Shown: piece after piece, positions 1 to 8,078 of the stretch
How positions within the stretch are numbered: position 1 is the first letter of the stretch
Layout: each line of letters opens with the position of its first letter
NCBI RefSeq assembly: GCF_900116135.1
Contig: NZ_FOZX01000002.1
Span: 186,001 to 250,000 of the forward strand
Length of the DNA stretch: 64,000 nucleotides
Origin: Saccharopolyspora flava
Lineage (GTDB): Bacteria > Actinomycetota > Actinomycetes > Mycobacteriales > Pseudonocardiaceae
Direction of reading: 5' to 3'
Position numbers and translations under genes: made by a program
Notes under the pieces: model-generated
What the model was told of the DNA's origin: nothing
Seen by the model: the letters and a program-made list of their open reading frames with translations, nothing else
The model's database searches: none

Positions 1-342
1 TTCGGGGTAGATCGTCGCGGTCGGCACCGCGTCCGGGGTGCGTTCGGCGAAGTCGCGCACCCAGTCGTTGAGCCACTCGGCCATCGCCGGTTTGTGCGCG
101 TAGACCAGCGGGGCGTAGGCGCGCAGGCCCATCTCGCGCAGCAGCCGGACCCGGGTGGGCTCGTCGTGGCGGTAGTAGATGTCCCACCGCATCCCGTAGT
201 GCTCGGAGGCGTTGTCGAAGTACGCCCACACCTTGTCCAGCACGTTCGGCGGCAGGAAGTGGGTGTGGATGTCGACCAGCCCCGGCAGGCCGAGCTCGTC
301 GAGCCAGGTGGGGATTCGGTTGTCGTCACGCGGTGCCGTCAA
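1..342 (-). CDS. Amidohydrolase-family protein, truncated by window edge
   Basis: Only the first 114 codons are present; the 3' part lies left of the window. The start is read as TTG at 342, one base after the smpB stop, which implies translational coupling to smpB. Near residue 25 the protein has GLVDIHTHFLPP. This is the N-terminal beta-strand with the HxH metal-ligand pair of the amidohydrolase_2 (metal-dependent TIM-barrel hydrolase) family. Members hydrolyse or decarboxylate cyclic or acyl substrates, but the substrate cannot be told from this piece. The active-site residues further on are not visible. Confidence 0.75.
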   Translation of the reverse strand, partial: MTAPRDDNRIPTWLDELGLPGLVDIHTHFLPPNVLDKVWAYFDNASEHYGMRWDIYYRHDEPTRVRLLREMGLRAYAPLVYAHKPAMAEWLNDWVRDFAERTPDAVPTATIYPE

Positions 343-343
343 G

Positions 344-820
344 TCAGCGCCGGCCCTTTCGCGCGCGCCCGATGGCGCGCTGGATCTCGCGTTCCACGTC
401 GCGCTTGGCGATGTCCTGGCGCTTGTCGTGCGCCTTCTTGCCTCGCGCGAGGGCGAGCTCGACCTTGGCCTTGCCGTCGCTGAAGTACAGCGACATGGGC
501 ACCAGGCTCAGCCCGCTCTCCTTGATCTTGCCGACGAGCCGCTCGATCTCGTGCCGGTGCAGCAGCAGCTTGCGGGACCGACGCGGCTCGTGGTTGGTCC
601 AGGTCCCCTCGGTGTACTCGGGGATGTGGACGTTGCGCAGCCAGACCTCGCCGTCGTCGACGGTGGCGAAACCGTCGACGAGCTGCGCCTTGCCCTGGCG
701 CAGGCTCTTGACCTCGGTGCCGGTCAGCGCGATGCCCGCCTCGTAGGTGTCGAGCACCGACCAGTCATGCCGCGCCTTGCGGTTCTGCGAGATGACCTTG
801 CGGCCGCGTTCCTTCACCAT
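344..820 (-). CDS. smpB: SsrA-binding protein SmpB
   Basis: SmpB binds tmRNA and delivers it to stalled ribosomes for trans-translation in the cytoplasm. The 158-residue length is typical. Family signatures visible are the N-terminal [21 protein letters not shown] segment (beta-barrel core), [17 protein letters not shown], and [20 protein letters not shown]. The basic C-terminal tail, rich in K and R, normally enters the ribosomal A site. It is the last gene of the prfB-ftsE-ftsX-smpB order common in actinobacteria. No ssrA (tmRNA) gene was recognised nearby. A strong hairpin at 861-891 separates it from ftsX, so it may have its own promoter. Confidence 0.96.
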   Translation of the reverse strand: MVKERGRKVISQNRKARHDWSVLDTYEAGIALTGTEVKSLRQGKAQLVDGFATVDDGEVWLRNVHIPEYTEGTWTNHEPRRSRKLLLHRHEIERLVGKIKESGLSLVPMSLYFSDGKAKVELALARGKKAHDKRQDIAKRDVEREIQRAIGRARKGRR

Positions 821-860
821 GCGAACAACTCTAGTCCTCGTGTCACCCGTTTAAACGGAA

Positions 861-891
861 CTCGGCGGCTCCCAACCGGGGAGCCGCCGAG
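861..891 (-). terminator. Hairpin between ftsX and smpB
   Basis: There is a perfect 13-bp stem, CTCGGCGGCTCCC paired with its complement around a 5-base loop. It starts 8 bases past the ftsX stop on the minus strand. No U-tract follows, so it may be a weak terminator or an mRNA-stabilising 3' hairpin that lowers readthrough from ftsEX into smpB. Confidence 0.6.
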
Positions 892-898
892 CACCAGG

Positions 899-1801
899 TT
901 ACAGCCGCACGTACAACCGCAGTGTGACGTAGCCGGTCACCGCCGAGATCGCGGCCGCGACCAGCAGCAGGATCGGCGAGATGAGCGCGATGTCGCCCCA
1001 TTCGACCGCTGGGATGATGCCGGTGCCCAGCACCGGGCCCATGACCCTGTCGATGAACGCCGCCTTCGCGATCAGCAGGCCCGCGATCGCCAGGATCGCA
1101 CCGATGAGACCGGAGACCATCGCTTCCAGGAGGAACGGCAGCTGGGTGTACCAGCGGGTCGCGCCGACCAGGCGCATGATGCCGGTCTCGGTGCGGCGGG
1201 TGAACGCCGAGAGCTGAATGGTGTTGGAGATCAGCAGCAGTGCCGCCAGCGCCTGCACCAGCGCGATCGAGAAGGTCGCGTTGCGGACGCCGTTGAGGAT
1301 GTCGAAGAGCCGGTCCAGGTACTCGGCCTGGTCGACGACGCTGTCCACGCCCGGCTTGCTGGCGAACTCGGCCTGGATCTGCGGGAACCGCTCCTGGTCG
1401 GAGAGCTTCACGCGCAGCGACGCCGGCATCGCCTCGGCGCGGGCGACGTCCTTGAGCTCGGGCTGCGACTCGAAGACCTTGTTGAAGCTGGCGAACGCCT
1501 GCTCGCGGTTCTCGTACTTGACCGACTCGACGCCCTCGGCCTTGCTCAGCGCCGACTTGATCGAGGCGCAGGGCTGCTGGCTGCAGTCGGTGTCATTGGC
1601 GCTGACGTCGTCGGTCATGAACACCACGACCTCGACGCGGTCCTGGTAGGTGTCCTGCATCTTGTCGATGAGCCGGACGACGAGCAGACCGCCACCGAGC
1701 AGACCCACCGAGATGGCGGTCGTCAGGATCATCGCGATGGTCATCGTCACGTTGCGCCGAAGGCCGTTGACGACCTCGCTGAATACGAAGCTCGCACGCA
1801 T
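899..1801 (-). CDS. ftsX: Cell division protein FtsX
   Basis: FtsX is the membrane subunit of the FtsEX complex, which activates peptidoglycan hydrolases (RipC-type in mycobacteria) at the septum. The 300-residue protein has the expected topology. A short cytoplasmic N-terminus is followed by TM1 (about residues 20-43), a large extracellular domain (about 44-165), then TM2-TM4 at about 175-195, 225-247 and 270-292. The extracellular domain holds two Cys residues (DCSQQPC), a possible disulfide. The loop motif RTETGIMRLVGAT between TM2 and TM3 is typical of FtsX-like permeases. It lies 71 bases downstream of ftsE in the same operon. Confidence 0.95.
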   Translation of the reverse strand: MRASFVFSEVVNGLRRNVTMTIAMILTTAISVGLLGGGLLVVRLIDKMQDTYQDRVEVVVFMTDDVSANDTDCSQQPCASIKSALSKAEGVESVKYENREQAFASFNKVFESQPELKDVARAEAMPASLRVKLSDQERFPQIQAEFASKPGVDSVVDQAEYLDRLFDILNGVRNATFSIALVQALAALLLISNTIQLSAFTRRTETGIMRLVGATRWYTQLPFLLEAMVSGLIGAILAIAGLLIAKAAFIDRVMGPVLGTGIIPAVEWGDIALISPILLLVAAAISAVTGYVTLRLYVRL

Positions 1802-1872
1802 CTTGGGTCAGCTTTCCTGCCGTTCGGGGGTGTGTGTCCTCGGGTGCACGGGCCGGGCGATCGCGCCGCGGA

Positions 1873-2562
1873 TCAGCGACCGACGCCGTACACGCCACGG
1901 GCGTCGTCGCGGATGACCCGGCCGTAGCTGAGCTCCACGACGCGACGGCGCATCGAGTCGACGATGCCGTGGTCGTGCGTGGCCATCACGACGGTGGTGC
2001 CGGTGCGGTTGATCCGCTCCAGCAGCAGCATGATGTCCTGGCTGGTGTCGGGGTCCAGGTTTCCCGTCGGCTCGTCGCACAGCAGCACCAGCGGCCGGTT
2101 GACGAACGCGCGCGCGATGGCGACGCGCTGCTGCTCACCACCGGAGAGCTCGTGCGGCATCCGGTCGGCCTTGCCGTCGAGGCCCACGAGCTGCAGCACC
2201 TGCGGGACCACCCGCTGGATGTCGCCGCGGGGCTTGCCGATGACCTCCAGTGCGAACGCGACGTTCTCCGCCACGGTCTTGTTGTTCAGCAGCCGGAAGT
2301 CCTGGAAGACGCAGCCGATGCGCTGGCGCAGCCGGGGCACCCGGCGGCGCGGCAGCTTCGCCACGTTCCAGTCGGCGACGAAGACCCGCCCGCGGCTGGG
2401 CACGTCTTCGCGCAGGAGGAGCCGCATGAACGTCGACTTGCCGGAGCCCGATGGCCCGATGAGGAACACGAACTCGCCCTTGTCGATGCCCACCGAGACA
2501 TCGTCGAGAGCGGGCCGGGTCGACGTCTTGTAAGACTTGGACACGTGCTCAAGGCGGATCAC
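1873..2562 (-). CDS. ftsE: Cell division ATP-binding protein FtsE
   Basis: FtsE is the ABC-type ATPase that powers FtsX. The start is taken as GTG at 2562, giving [12 protein letters not shown] and the family's usual 229 residues; an in-frame upstream start at 2601 would add 13 unlikely residues. Visible motifs are Walker [10 protein letters not shown] (residues 36-44), the signature [14 protein letters not shown], Walker [13 protein letters not shown], and the H-loop ATHD. It is transcribed with ftsX, downstream of prfB. Confidence 0.95.
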   Translation of the reverse strand: MIRLEHVSKSYKTSTRPALDDVSVGIDKGEFVFLIGPSGSGKSTFMRLLLREDVPSRGRVFVADWNVAKLPRRRVPRLRQRIGCVFQDFRLLNNKTVAENVAFALEVIGKPRGDIQRVVPQVLQLVGLDGKADRMPHELSGGEQQRVAIARAFVNRPLVLLCDEPTGNLDPDTSQDIMLLLERINRTGTTVVMATHDHGIVDSMRRRVVELSYGRVIRDDARGVYGVGR

Positions 2563-2664
2563 GGGCGGCAGTTTACCCCCGCCCGATGAGGCGACCCGCA
2601 CTCACCCACAGAGGTGGTTGCACCAGTGGTGACCTGGGGTTTTGATCGACCCGCTGTGGGTCGA

Positions 2665-3771
2665 TCAGGCCACGCTCTGCTGCTGGCGGCGCCAGCGGAT
2701 GCCGGACTCCAGGAATCCGTCGATGTCGCCGTCGAGCACCGCGTCGGGATTGCCCACCTCGTGCTCGGTGCGCAGGTCCTTGACCATCTGGTACGGGTGC
2801 AGCACGTAGGAGCGCATCTGGTTGCCCCAGCTGGAGCCGCCGTCCTTGAGGGCGTCCAGCTCGGCGCGCTCCTCCTCCTTCTTGCGGGCCAGCAGCTTGG
2901 ACTGGAGCACGCGCATCGCCGCGGCCTTGTTCTGCAGCTGCGACTTCTCGTTCTGGCAGGACACGACCACCCCGGTCGGGATGTGCGTGATGCGCACCGC
3001 CGAGTCGGTGGTGTTGACGCTCTGCCCGCCGGGACCGGAGGAGCGGAAGACGTCGACGCGGATGTCCTTCTCCGGGATGTCGACGTGGTCGGTCTCCTCG
3101 ACGACCGGCAGCACCTCGACGCCGGCGAAGGAGGTCTGGCGGCGGCCCTGGTTGTCGAACGGCGAGATGCGCACCAGGCGGTGCGTGCCCTGCTCGACGG
3201 AGAGGGTGCCGTAGGCGTAGGGGGCGTTGACCCGGAAGGTCGCCGACTTCAGACCGGCCTCTTCGGCGTAGGAGGTGTCGTAGACCTCGGTCGAGTAGTC
3301 GTGGCGCTCGGCCCAGCGCAGGTACATGCGCATGAGCATCTCGGCGAAGTCGGCGGCGTCGACGCCACCGGCCTCGGCGCGGATGGTGACCACGGCCTCC
3401 CGCGAGTCGTACTCGCCGGAGAGCAGGGTGCGGACCTCGAGGGTTTCGAGGTCCTTGGCGAGGCGCTCGCGCTCCTCGTCGGCCTCGGCCAGACCGGAGC
3501 TGTCGCCCTCGTCCTCGCTGAGCTCGTAGAGGACCTCCAGGTCCTCGACGCGCTGGCGGAGCTCGGTGATGCGCCGCAGGTCGGCCTGGCGGTGCACGAG
3601 CCGGCTGCTGACGCGCTGGGCGTTCTCGACGTCGTCCCAGAGGTCGGGCTTGGCCGCCTCCTCCTCCAGCTCGGAGATCTCCGCGCGGAGCGCGTCGAGA
3701 TCCATCACGCTCTCGATGCCTTCGAGCGTGTTGGACAGTTCCTTGAGGGAGGCCGCGACGTCGGGATTCAC
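2665..3771 (-). CDS. prfB: Peptide chain release factor 2
   Basis: RF2 reads UGA and UAA stop codons and triggers peptidyl-tRNA hydrolysis. The 368-residue protein shows the tripeptide anticodon SPF (RISPFD), which marks RF2 rather than RF1, and the catalytic GGQ loop in [17 protein letters not shown]. The N-terminal helical domain is complete. The reading frame is continuous. The programmed +1 frameshift and in-frame UGA used for autoregulation in E. coli and many bacteria are absent, as is usual in actinobacteria. It heads the run prfB-ftsE-ftsX-smpB. Confidence 0.97.
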   Translation of the reverse strand: MNPDVAASLKELSNTLEGIESVMDLDALRAEISELEEEAAKPDLWDDVENAQRVSSRLVHRQADLRRITELRQRVEDLEVLYELSEDEGDSSGLAEADEERERLAKDLETLEVRTLLSGEYDSREAVVTIRAEAGGVDAADFAEMLMRMYLRWAERHDYSTEVYDTSYAEEAGLKSATFRVNAPYAYGTLSVEQGTHRLVRISPFDNQGRRQTSFAGVEVLPVVEETDHVDIPEKDIRVDVFRSSGPGGQSVNTTDSAVRITHIPTGVVVSCQNEKSQLQNKAAAMRVLQSKLLARKKEEERAELDALKDGGSSWGNQMRSYVLHPYQMVKDLRTEHEVGNPDAVLDGDIDGFLESGIRWRRQQQSVA

Positions 3772-3853
3772 AGAGCTCAGGGTACTTCACGGGTGAGCGG
3801 CCGCCCACGAGGACGGCGGGTTGGCGCGAGATCGGCTTCCGCCCTCGGCTGAA

Positions 3854-3898
3854 CGCGAACGACGGCTGCGCCGATGATCGGCGCAGCCGTCGTTCGCG
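3854..3898 (-). terminator. Long hairpin between padR gene and prfB
   Basis: A nearly perfect inverted repeat with arms of about 20 bp (GAACGACGGCTGCGCCGAT and complement) and almost no loop. It sits 16 bases beyond the PadR stop on the minus strand and upstream of prfB. It most likely terminates padR transcription, although no U-tract is present. Confidence 0.65.
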
Positions 3899-3913
3899 AG
3901 CGCGGACCCGCTG

Positions 3914-4411
3914 TCAGTCGGGGATCGAGTCGAGCAGCTTGATGATCGCCCGGTTGTAGGCGACGGTGAAGTCGGCGGCGGCCTTCTCGTAGGGGTCGCC
4001 CGCGGTCTTGGCGGCGTTGCGTGCCTCGTCCATCTTCACCGCGGTCTGGGCGCGGGCCGACTCCACGAGGGAGGCGCGCTGACGCGGGGTGAGGGTGCCG
4101 GAGTAGACCAGCCGGAGGATCAGCGGGCTGCGGACGTTGTCCGGCCCGGGAGCGGTGTTCAACCACGCCTTGAAGGCCTTCTTGCCTGCGGCGGTGATCG
4201 CGTACTGCTGGCTGGAGCGCGGCCCCTGCTTGCCGAGGCGCAGCAGGCCGTCCTCGGTCAGCGCGGGCAGCTCGCGGTAGACCTGGCTGCGGGTGACGCT
4301 GAAGAACCCGGCGAAGCGCTCGGTGGCCGCGGCGACCAGCTGGCCACCGGTTTTCGGCCCTTCGTGCAGTAGTCCCAACAGGGCAGCGGATGTCGCATTC
4401 AGCTCGCTCAC
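3914..4411 (-). CDS. PadR-family transcriptional regulator
   Basis: A 165-residue protein with an N-terminal winged helix typical of PadR: ALLGLLHEGPKTGGQLVAAA, then the recognition segment SVTRSQVYRELPALTEDGLL (about residues 33-58). The C-terminal part from about residue 100 is helical (TPRQRASLVESARAQTAV) and would make the dimer. PadR proteins repress adjacent or own genes in response to small ligands such as phenolics or drugs. No obvious target gene is adjacent, and the upstream region has direct repeats that might bind it. Confidence 0.82.
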   Translation of the reverse strand: MSELNATSAALLGLLHEGPKTGGQLVAAATERFAGFFSVTRSQVYRELPALTEDGLLRLGKQGPRSSQQYAITAAGKKAFKAWLNTAPGPDNVRSPLILRLVYSGTLTPRQRASLVESARAQTAVKMDEARNAAKTAGDPYEKAAADFTVAYNRAIIKLLDSIPD

Positions 4412-4768
4412 GACACCAACGGTGCCACGTCCCGCCAGAGCTGTCCACAGTGGTCGGCGCTTCTGTCCACAGTGGTTGCACCCTGCTGGTCCAAGTGGAC
4501 GAACGATTCCGCCATTGGTTCCAGACCCGGATTACGGGTTCTTCGACGCCGGAGCGTCGGCGAATCCCGATTCCCACCCGAATGCAGCCACGCGTTCGAC
4601 ACGCAATGCAACCGCCCGGCCTCCCGTTCGCCTGGATGGGGGTTCTTGGGCGCGCAATGAGGTGCTATCACGTTCTGAAACTGCACAACTACAGGTGGTT
4701 ACCCTCAGGCTGCTGTTGGTCGTCGGGCTACCGGCGAGCGCACGGCATGGATAGCAGGAGGTTCGGGC
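4412..4768. other. 357-bp intergenic region between padR and the zinc-ribbon gene
   Basis: No gene is supported here. Near the padR start there are two direct copies of CTGTCCACAGTGG, at 4441 and 4463, spaced two helical turns apart. The rest has lower GC than its neighbours and should hold the divergent promoters for padR and the gene at 4769. Exact promoter boxes cannot be assigned with confidence. Confidence 0.6.
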
Positions 4769-4993
4769 GTGCATCGCAGTTGGTTGCGTACCAAGGTCAA
4801 CGAGAACAAGACGAAGGTGGCCCAGCGGGTCACCGAACGAGCCAAGTCCATGGTCCCGACGCAGCGCGGCGCCGAGACGGATTCCTGCATGGTCTGCGGT
4901 CGCACCATGCGCCAGACCGCCGTGGTCCGAGGCGAGGGCAGGGTCTGCTCCCCCACCTGCGCTCGCAAGTGGGCCGAGGGCTTGAAGGACTGA
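4769..4993 (+). CDS. Small zinc-ribbon-like protein, unknown function
   Basis: 74 residues starting at GTG, with AGGAGG 8 bases upstream as a strong ribosome site. The N-terminal half is basic and helical. The C-terminal half has C40-x2-C43 and C60-x3-C64, a four-cysteine knuckle that would bind one zinc: CMVCGRTMRQ then VCSPTCARKW. Similar short proteins are widespread in actinobacteria but I do not recognise a named family. A strong terminator follows at once. A nucleic-acid or protein-binding role is inference only. Confidence 0.75.
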   Translation: MHRSWLRTKVNENKTKVAQRVTERAKSMVPTQRGAETDSCMVCGRTMRQTAVVRGEGRVCSPTCARKWAEGLKD

Positions 4994-5004
4994 ACGAAAG
5001 AAAA

Positions 5005-5028
5005 GTGCCTCCGGAAAACCGGAGGCAC
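5005..5028. terminator. Intrinsic terminator shared by the zinc-ribbon gene and tRNA-fMet copy 1
   Basis: A perfect 10-bp stem (GTGCCTCCGG, loop AAAA, complement) is followed on the plus strand by TCTTTCTCT. On the minus strand it lies just 3' of the tRNA gene and is followed by AAAG/TTTC sequence, so it can serve both converging transcripts. Confidence 0.85.
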
Positions 5029-5037
5029 TCTTTCTCT

Positions 5038-5139
5038 AGTAGCGGGGACAGGATTTGAACCTGCGACCTCTGGGTTATGAGCCCAGCGAGCTACCGAACT
5101 GCTCCACCCCGCGCCGTCAGCCGAAAACTCCCGGCTGCT
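5038..5139. repeat. 102-bp direct repeat, copy 1 (contains tRNA-fMet)
   Basis: By eye this is base-for-base identical to 7826-7927. The identity runs 2 bases past the tRNA 3' end and 26 bases upstream of its 5' end, so more than the mature tRNA was duplicated. After a 5-base indel the similarity continues briefly (TGTTGTG). Confidence 0.9.
5040..5113 (-). tRNA. Initiator tRNA-fMet (CAU), copy 1
   Basis: A cloverleaf can be drawn on the minus strand from C1 at 5113 to A73 at 5040 (74 nt, CCA not encoded). The anticodon is CAT in the loop CTCATAA. The acceptor begins CGCGGGG and ends CCCCGCT, leaving position 1-72 as a C-U mismatch. The anticodon stem ends in three G-C pairs (GGG/CCC). Those two traits mark the initiator rather than the elongator methionine tRNA. 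Confidence 0.95.
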
Positions 5140-5227
5140 TCGTTCTGTTGTGAATAAGACTCTACACCCCGCGAAATCGATCGGAACGCGGGGGTGCGCT
5201 TTTCTCCCGGACCTCCGGAACGGCAGG

Positions 5228-5899
5228 TCACAGACTCCACGAGTAGCGACTGGTCGGGACCACGTCGAGCCCGTCGCCGCCGCCGAATCGCGCGACGCTG
5301 CCCATGAGCTCGGTGAACCGGCGGTGGAGTTCGTCGTCGTCCCCGCCGCTGCCGTGGAAGGCGTGCGGATCGGTCATCGCCGCCATCGGGAAGTGCTCCT
5401 CGACGATCGCCGCGACGTCCGGGGATTCCGGCGTCAGCGCCTCCTCCACGACGTTCTGCACGTATCCCGAGGTGTTCTGGGTGCGGATCGCGATGGGCGT
5501 GTGGTGCACCAACCAGTACTCCAGGTACTCCTCCCGCGTCATCGACTCGGGCCTGCGCAGCAGGGCGACCTGCGCGTACACGTCGGCCCGCTCCCCGTCG
5601 GCCACCGGCAGCGGGTCCAGCCGCACCTTCTCGCTCACCCGGTAGGCGTGCGGGCGCGCCTCGCCGCTCGCCTCGGCCACGACCCGGACGGCAGCGGCCG
5701 GGTCCCCGGCGGTCCACACCGACACGAGCCCGGTCACCCGCTCCCCCGGCCCGAACCGCATCGCCGGAGCCACATCAGCATCATCGACGTTGAGCTGAAC
5801 ACCCCGCACCCCAACCGCCGCGAGCTCCGCCCGGAACCCGTCGCTGTCGAGCGCCCCCTCCAGGTCGTCAGCGTGCAGGCACAGCACCAGCTTCATCAT
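5228..5899 (-). CDS. EthD-domain protein
   Basis: Starting at ATG 5899 (MMKLVLCLHADD) the protein has 223 residues; a second ATG follows at once. It has two ferredoxin-like halves. The second contains the EthD signature RRPESMTREEYLEYWLVHHTPIA (about residues 120-142). EthD-type proteins form small alpha/beta barrel dimers; some act beside P450s in ether degradation and most are uncharacterised. The gene lies inside the segment bounded by the duplicated tRNA repeats. Extension of the frame to 6094 is unlikely because it would overlap the divergent promoter. Confidence 0.78.
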   Translation of the reverse strand: MMKLVLCLHADDLEGALDSDGFRAELAAVGVRGVQLNVDDADVAPAMRFGPGERVTGLVSVWTAGDPAAAVRVVAEASGEARPHAYRVSEKVRLDPLPVADGERADVYAQVALLRRPESMTREEYLEYWLVHHTPIAIRTQNTSGYVQNVVEEALTPESPDVAAIVEEHFPMAAMTDPHAFHGSGGDDDELHRRFTELMGSVARFGGGDGLDVVPTSRYSWSL

Positions 5900-6057
5900 C
5901 CCGCGAGCAGACCACACCGCACCGGACCGCGGTAGATCCACGCACGAGCACCAACCCGCCTCCTGTGCAGAACGTGGGCTGATTTGCGTGCGTTCTGCCT
6001 GCTGAGTAACGTGCAGAATGTTGATTGATCTATGTGAATTTTGATGGATGAGGGTAG

Positions 6058-7326
6058 ATGAACAGCAGGACCGCAGGTCGGCCGTACCTGCCACGCCACT
6101 CGGACGCCACCTTGAGCGCGCAACTCAAGGCCATGGGAGCGGTGCTGATCGAAGGCGTGAAGGGATGCGGCAAGACGGCGACGGCCCGCCAGCTGGCATC
6201 CAGCGAAACGCTCCTCGACACAGATCCCAACGCGGCCAGACGCGCAGAGCTCGATCCGCGGTTGCTCCTCGATGGCGCGGTGCCCCGACTCCTCGACGAA
6301 TGGCAGCGCGCACCCCAGCTCTGGGATGCGGTACGCCGTGAAGTCGACGATCGCGGTGCACCCGGCCAATTCATCCTCACCGGGTCGGCAACGCCGGATG
6401 ACACGGTCACTCGGCACTCCGGAGCCGGCCGCTTCGGGTTGGTCCGCATGCGCACGATGACGCTGGCCGAAAAGCAAGCGATCACGCCGAAGGTCTCAGT
6501 CACCGACCTCATCGCCGGATCCGCCCCCGCACCGGCCAACTCGCCGGTCTCGTTCAGGGACTACCTCCACCACATCGCCGTCGGCGGATGGCCCTTGCTC
6601 GTCGGAGCCGATGAGGATGCCGCGCGCACGTTCCTGGACGGCTACCTCTCCATCATCGTGGAACACGACGTGGACGAAGTTTCCGGAACGACACGGAATC
6701 CCCGACTGGTGCGACGCTTCCTCCAGGCTTACGCCCAGGTCGTGTCCCAGCCTGCGACCTTGGCTTCGATCGTCAAGCGAGCCCGCGACGATCACGACTC
6801 GGAAGGGCCCTCGCGCTACACGGCGGAGCCCTACCTGGATGCCCTGAGCCGCATGATGATCGTCGACGAGATCCCCGCCTGGGATCCCTCGGTTCGGTCA
6901 TCGAAACGGCTCGTCACGAAGCCCAAACGTCATCTCGGCGATCCGTCCCTCGCTGCTGCCCTCCTGCAGATGTCGCCTGCGCGGATGCTCGACGACCTGG
7001 AGACCGCTGGTTTCCTGTTCGAAAGCCTCGTCGCACACGATTTGCGCGTGTACGCCGAAGCCGCGGGTGCTTCGTGCATGCACTACCGGGAGACCGACGG
7101 ACGCCTGGAGGTCGACTACATCCTGGAAACCCGCGACGGGGATTGGGTGGGAGTCGAGGTCAAGCTCGGTGAGTCCGAAACCGACAAGGCTGCGGCCTCC
7201 TTGCACCGCTTGACGGAACGGGTCACGCGCAAGCCCAAAGCTCTGGTGATCGTCACCGGTACCTCGCTCGCGTACACCCGAGATGACGGTGTCCACGTGG
7301 TGCCGCTGGGAGTCCTCGGACCGTGA
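6058..7326 (+). CDS. DUF4143-type ATPase (AAA_14), ATP-binding protein
   Basis: A 422-residue protein. The N-terminal AAA_14 domain has Walker A GVKGCGKT (residues 33-40), Walker B near RLLDEWQRAP (about 80) and the sensor segment FILTGSATPDD. The middle is helical (FLDGYLSIIVEHDVDEVSG). The C-terminal part is DUF4143, ending with a nuclease-like strand pair LEVDYILE and GVEVKLGES, as in PD-(D/E)XK folds. These proteins are common, mobile and of unknown function, and are often proposed to be defence or toxin-antitoxin-like elements. The divergent position, sparse context and flanking tRNA repeats suggest acquisition. Confidence 0.85.
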   Translation: MNSRTAGRPYLPRHSDATLSAQLKAMGAVLIEGVKGCGKTATARQLASSETLLDTDPNAARRAELDPRLLLDGAVPRLLDEWQRAPQLWDAVRREVDDRGAPGQFILTGSATPDDTVTRHSGAGRFGLVRMRTMTLAEKQAITPKVSVTDLIAGSAPAPANSPVSFRDYLHHIAVGGWPLLVGADEDAARTFLDGYLSIIVEHDVDEVSGTTRNPRLVRRFLQAYAQVVSQPATLASIVKRARDDHDSEGPSRYTAEPYLDALSRMMIVDEIPAWDPSVRSSKRLVTKPKRHLGDPSLAAALLQMSPARMLDDLETAGFLFESLVAHDLRVYAEAAGASCMHYRETDGRLEVDYILETRDGDWVGVEVKLGESETDKAAASLHRLTERVTRKPKALVIVTGTSLAYTRDDGVHVVPLGVLGP

Positions 7327-7335
7327 ACGGCGAGG

Positions 7336-7761
7336 TCACAGCCCTCGTTTCCAGCAGATCTGCTCGTGGAGGTGCCGGCTTCGCCAGCCGTCCGGGGTGC
7401 GGGTGAAGACGTGGTGGTAGATGCCGCCGAACTCGACGAGCAGGTCCGGCTTCCCGTCGCCCTGCGGGAGGGTCATCGGGTTGTGGAAGTAGGCCGCGAC
7501 CCGGGCCTCGTCCGGGCCGTCGTGGTCGATGGCGATCTGGTGCAGCGAGTGCATCCGGCTCGGGAAGATCGGCAGGTTCTCGGCCAGCCACGGCTTCACC
7601 GTCGCCAGGTCGCCCTCGATGCCGCCGGAGGCCGTGTAGTCGATGCGGGCGTCGGGGGTGAACACCTCGTCGAGCCGGTCCCACTCGCCGGTGTCGATGG
7701 CGCGGGTGTAGCGGATGAGGACGTCCTCGATGGCGAAGCGGTCCTGGATCTGCTGGATCAT
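7336..7761 (-). CDS. SnoaL/NTF2-like protein
   Basis: A 141-residue single-domain protein with the cone-shaped NTF2-like signature MIQQIQDRFAIEDVLIRYTRAID, then EWDRLDEVFTPDARIDYTA, ending IYHHVFTRTPDGWRSRH. This family includes polyketide cyclases, scytalone dehydratase-like and ring-hydroxylating dioxygenase beta-like proteins. The D and H residues typical of the catalytic pocket are present, but the substrate cannot be assigned. It converges with the ATPase gene, with only 9 bases between the two stops, and reads away from tRNA copy 2. Confidence 0.78.
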   Translation of the reverse strand: MIQQIQDRFAIEDVLIRYTRAIDTGEWDRLDEVFTPDARIDYTASGGIEGDLATVKPWLAENLPIFPSRMHSLHQIAIDHDGPDEARVAAYFHNPMTLPQGDGKPDLLVEFGGIYHHVFTRTPDGWRSRHLHEQICWKRGL

Positions 7762-7825
7762 CCCCGCATGATCACAGAAAACGGAGAGACGCTTCCCGGA
7801 AATCTCCGGAAAGCGCCTCTCGCTC

Positions 7826-7927
7826 AGTAGCGGGGACAGGATTTGAACCTGCGACCTCTGGGTTATGAGCCCAGCGAGCTACCGAACTGCTCCACCCCGC
7901 GCCGTCAGCCGAAAACTCCCGGCTGCT
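7826..7927. repeat. 102-bp direct repeat, copy 2 (contains tRNA-fMet)
   Basis: Identical to 5038-5139 and in the same orientation. The two copies are 2.7 kb apart and bracket three genes. An imperfect hairpin at 7784-7822 (GAGAGACGCTT with AAGCGCCTCTC) lies on its 3' side and probably terminates the tRNA transcript. Confidence 0.9.
7828..7901 (-). tRNA. Initiator tRNA-fMet (CAU), copy 2
   Basis: Identical in sequence to the gene at 5040-5113: 74 nt, C1-U72 mismatch, three G-C pairs closing the anticodon stem, CAT anticodon, and CCA not encoded. Two initiator genes raise initiator tRNA dose, which is common in bacteria, but usually the copies are dispersed or in a tandem array. Confidence 0.95.
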
Positions 7928-8078
7928 CTGTTGTGCTCTCAAGTTTACGCACCGCTCACCGGCGCCTCAAACCGGGGGTCGTGAACGCATCCGCACCCCG
8001 GCTGACCTGGCCCGCAGAAGCGTCGGCGGGGTGACGACCGCGCCGGTCACCACCCCGCCGACTTTCCACACGGTCGGC

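Noticed and set aside
2665..3771. Programmed frameshift in prfB
   Set aside because: The RF2 frame is continuous with no in-frame TGA near codon 25, so the autoregulatory frameshift is not used here.
4441..4471. Replication origin based on DnaA-box-like repeats
   Set aside because: Only two sites are present, no AT-rich unwinding region and no dnaA or gyrB gene nearby. These are better seen as regulator sites.
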